Origin: Planctomycetaceae bacterium
GTDB taxonomy: Bacteria > Planctomycetota > Planctomycetia > Planctomycetales > Planctomycetaceae
Reading direction: 5' to 3'
Assembly (NCBI GenBank): GCA_029259875.1
Contig: JAJDEK010000111.1
Coordinates: 1 to 5,945 of the forward strand
Length of the DNA: 5,945 nucleotides
In this document: in pieces, positions 5,845 through 5,945 of the stretch
Position numbering within the stretch: the stretch's first letter is position 1
Layout of the letters: each line of letters starts with the position of its first letter
Notes under the pieces: generated by a model
Database searches by the model: none
Seen by the model: the letters and a program-made list of their open reading frames with translations, nothing else
What the model was told of the DNA's origin: nothing
Made by a program: the position numbers and the translations under genes

Positions 5845-5945
5845 ATGAAAAATCAAGTTAGTGAGTCATCTTCGGATGTCATATATTGGCATCCAGGAAT
5901 GGAGTGTTGCGATGAAATCTGGGAAGAAGCGTATTGTCGTTTCGA
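5845..5945 (+). CDS. Start of a gene, possibly class I SAM-dependent methyltransferase; truncated by window edge
   Basis: The frame is open from ATG 5845 to the window end, giving 33 complete codons: MKNQVSESSSDV, then IYWHPGMECCDEIWEEAYCRF. A GAGG ribosome site and a sigma70-like promoter precede it, supporting a real gene. The W-x2-AY-x-RF pattern (residues 26-33) recalls the N-terminus of a group of bacterial class I methyltransferases in which the SAM-binding glycine loop comes further on, beyond this window. No catalytic motif is visible here, so the functional assignment is only a guess from memory. The cysteine pair at 20-21 is noted without a known role. Confidence 0.55.
   Translation, partial: MKNQVSESSSDVIYWHPGMECCDEIWEEAYCRF

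Overview
The window reads as a stretch of bacterial chromosome. The best guess is a planctomycete (Gimesia/Rubinisphaera-like), an inference from moderate GC, often weak Shine-Dalgarno sequences, and protein types that look familiar from that phylum: a DUF3124 protein, a 'HDEFSYLLA' GT-C enzyme and a 'YWHPGME...W..AY.RF' N-terminus. No search could be run. No mobile element, CRISPR array, tRNA or rRNA was seen.

Left part (1-2273, plus strand): three closely spaced co-directional genes, probably one operon. First is the 3' end of an ABC-exporter-type protein whose nucleotide-binding domain keeps its fold landmarks but has lost almost every catalytic motif. Next, 13 nt on, is a 195-aa stand-alone HD hydrolase of the RelA/SpoT hydrolase type (small alarmone hydrolase/MESH1-like) with all expected metal and catalytic residues. 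Then, 20 nt on, is a membrane-anchored DUF3124 protein whose start region has an odd arrangement of Shine-Dalgarno, two ATGs and an A8 run.

Middle and right part (2390-5665): a minus-strand multi-spanning GT-C/GT39-like glycosyltransferase and a plus-strand GT2 enzyme (DPM1/GtrB-like, with a C-terminal membrane region) are divergently transcribed from a 282-bp region. They fit a lipid-linked sugar route: the GT2 loads a sugar on polyprenyl phosphate, and the GT-C enzyme uses that donor on the outer face of the membrane. The shared region has a good sigma70-type promoter for the GT2 gene (TTGACC-17-TATTAT), overlapped by a two-part palindrome, plus several short inverted repeats.

Right edge (5666-5945): a 179-bp spacer with a second sigma70-like promoter (TTGACA-17-AATAAT), again with a palindrome over the -10 box, then the first 33 codons of a gene that may encode a class I SAM-dependent methyltransferase.

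The most unusual item is the ABC protein with a thoroughly degenerate ATPase domain sitting beside a predicted alarmone hydrolase. No clearly new multi-gene system can be demonstrated from this window alone.
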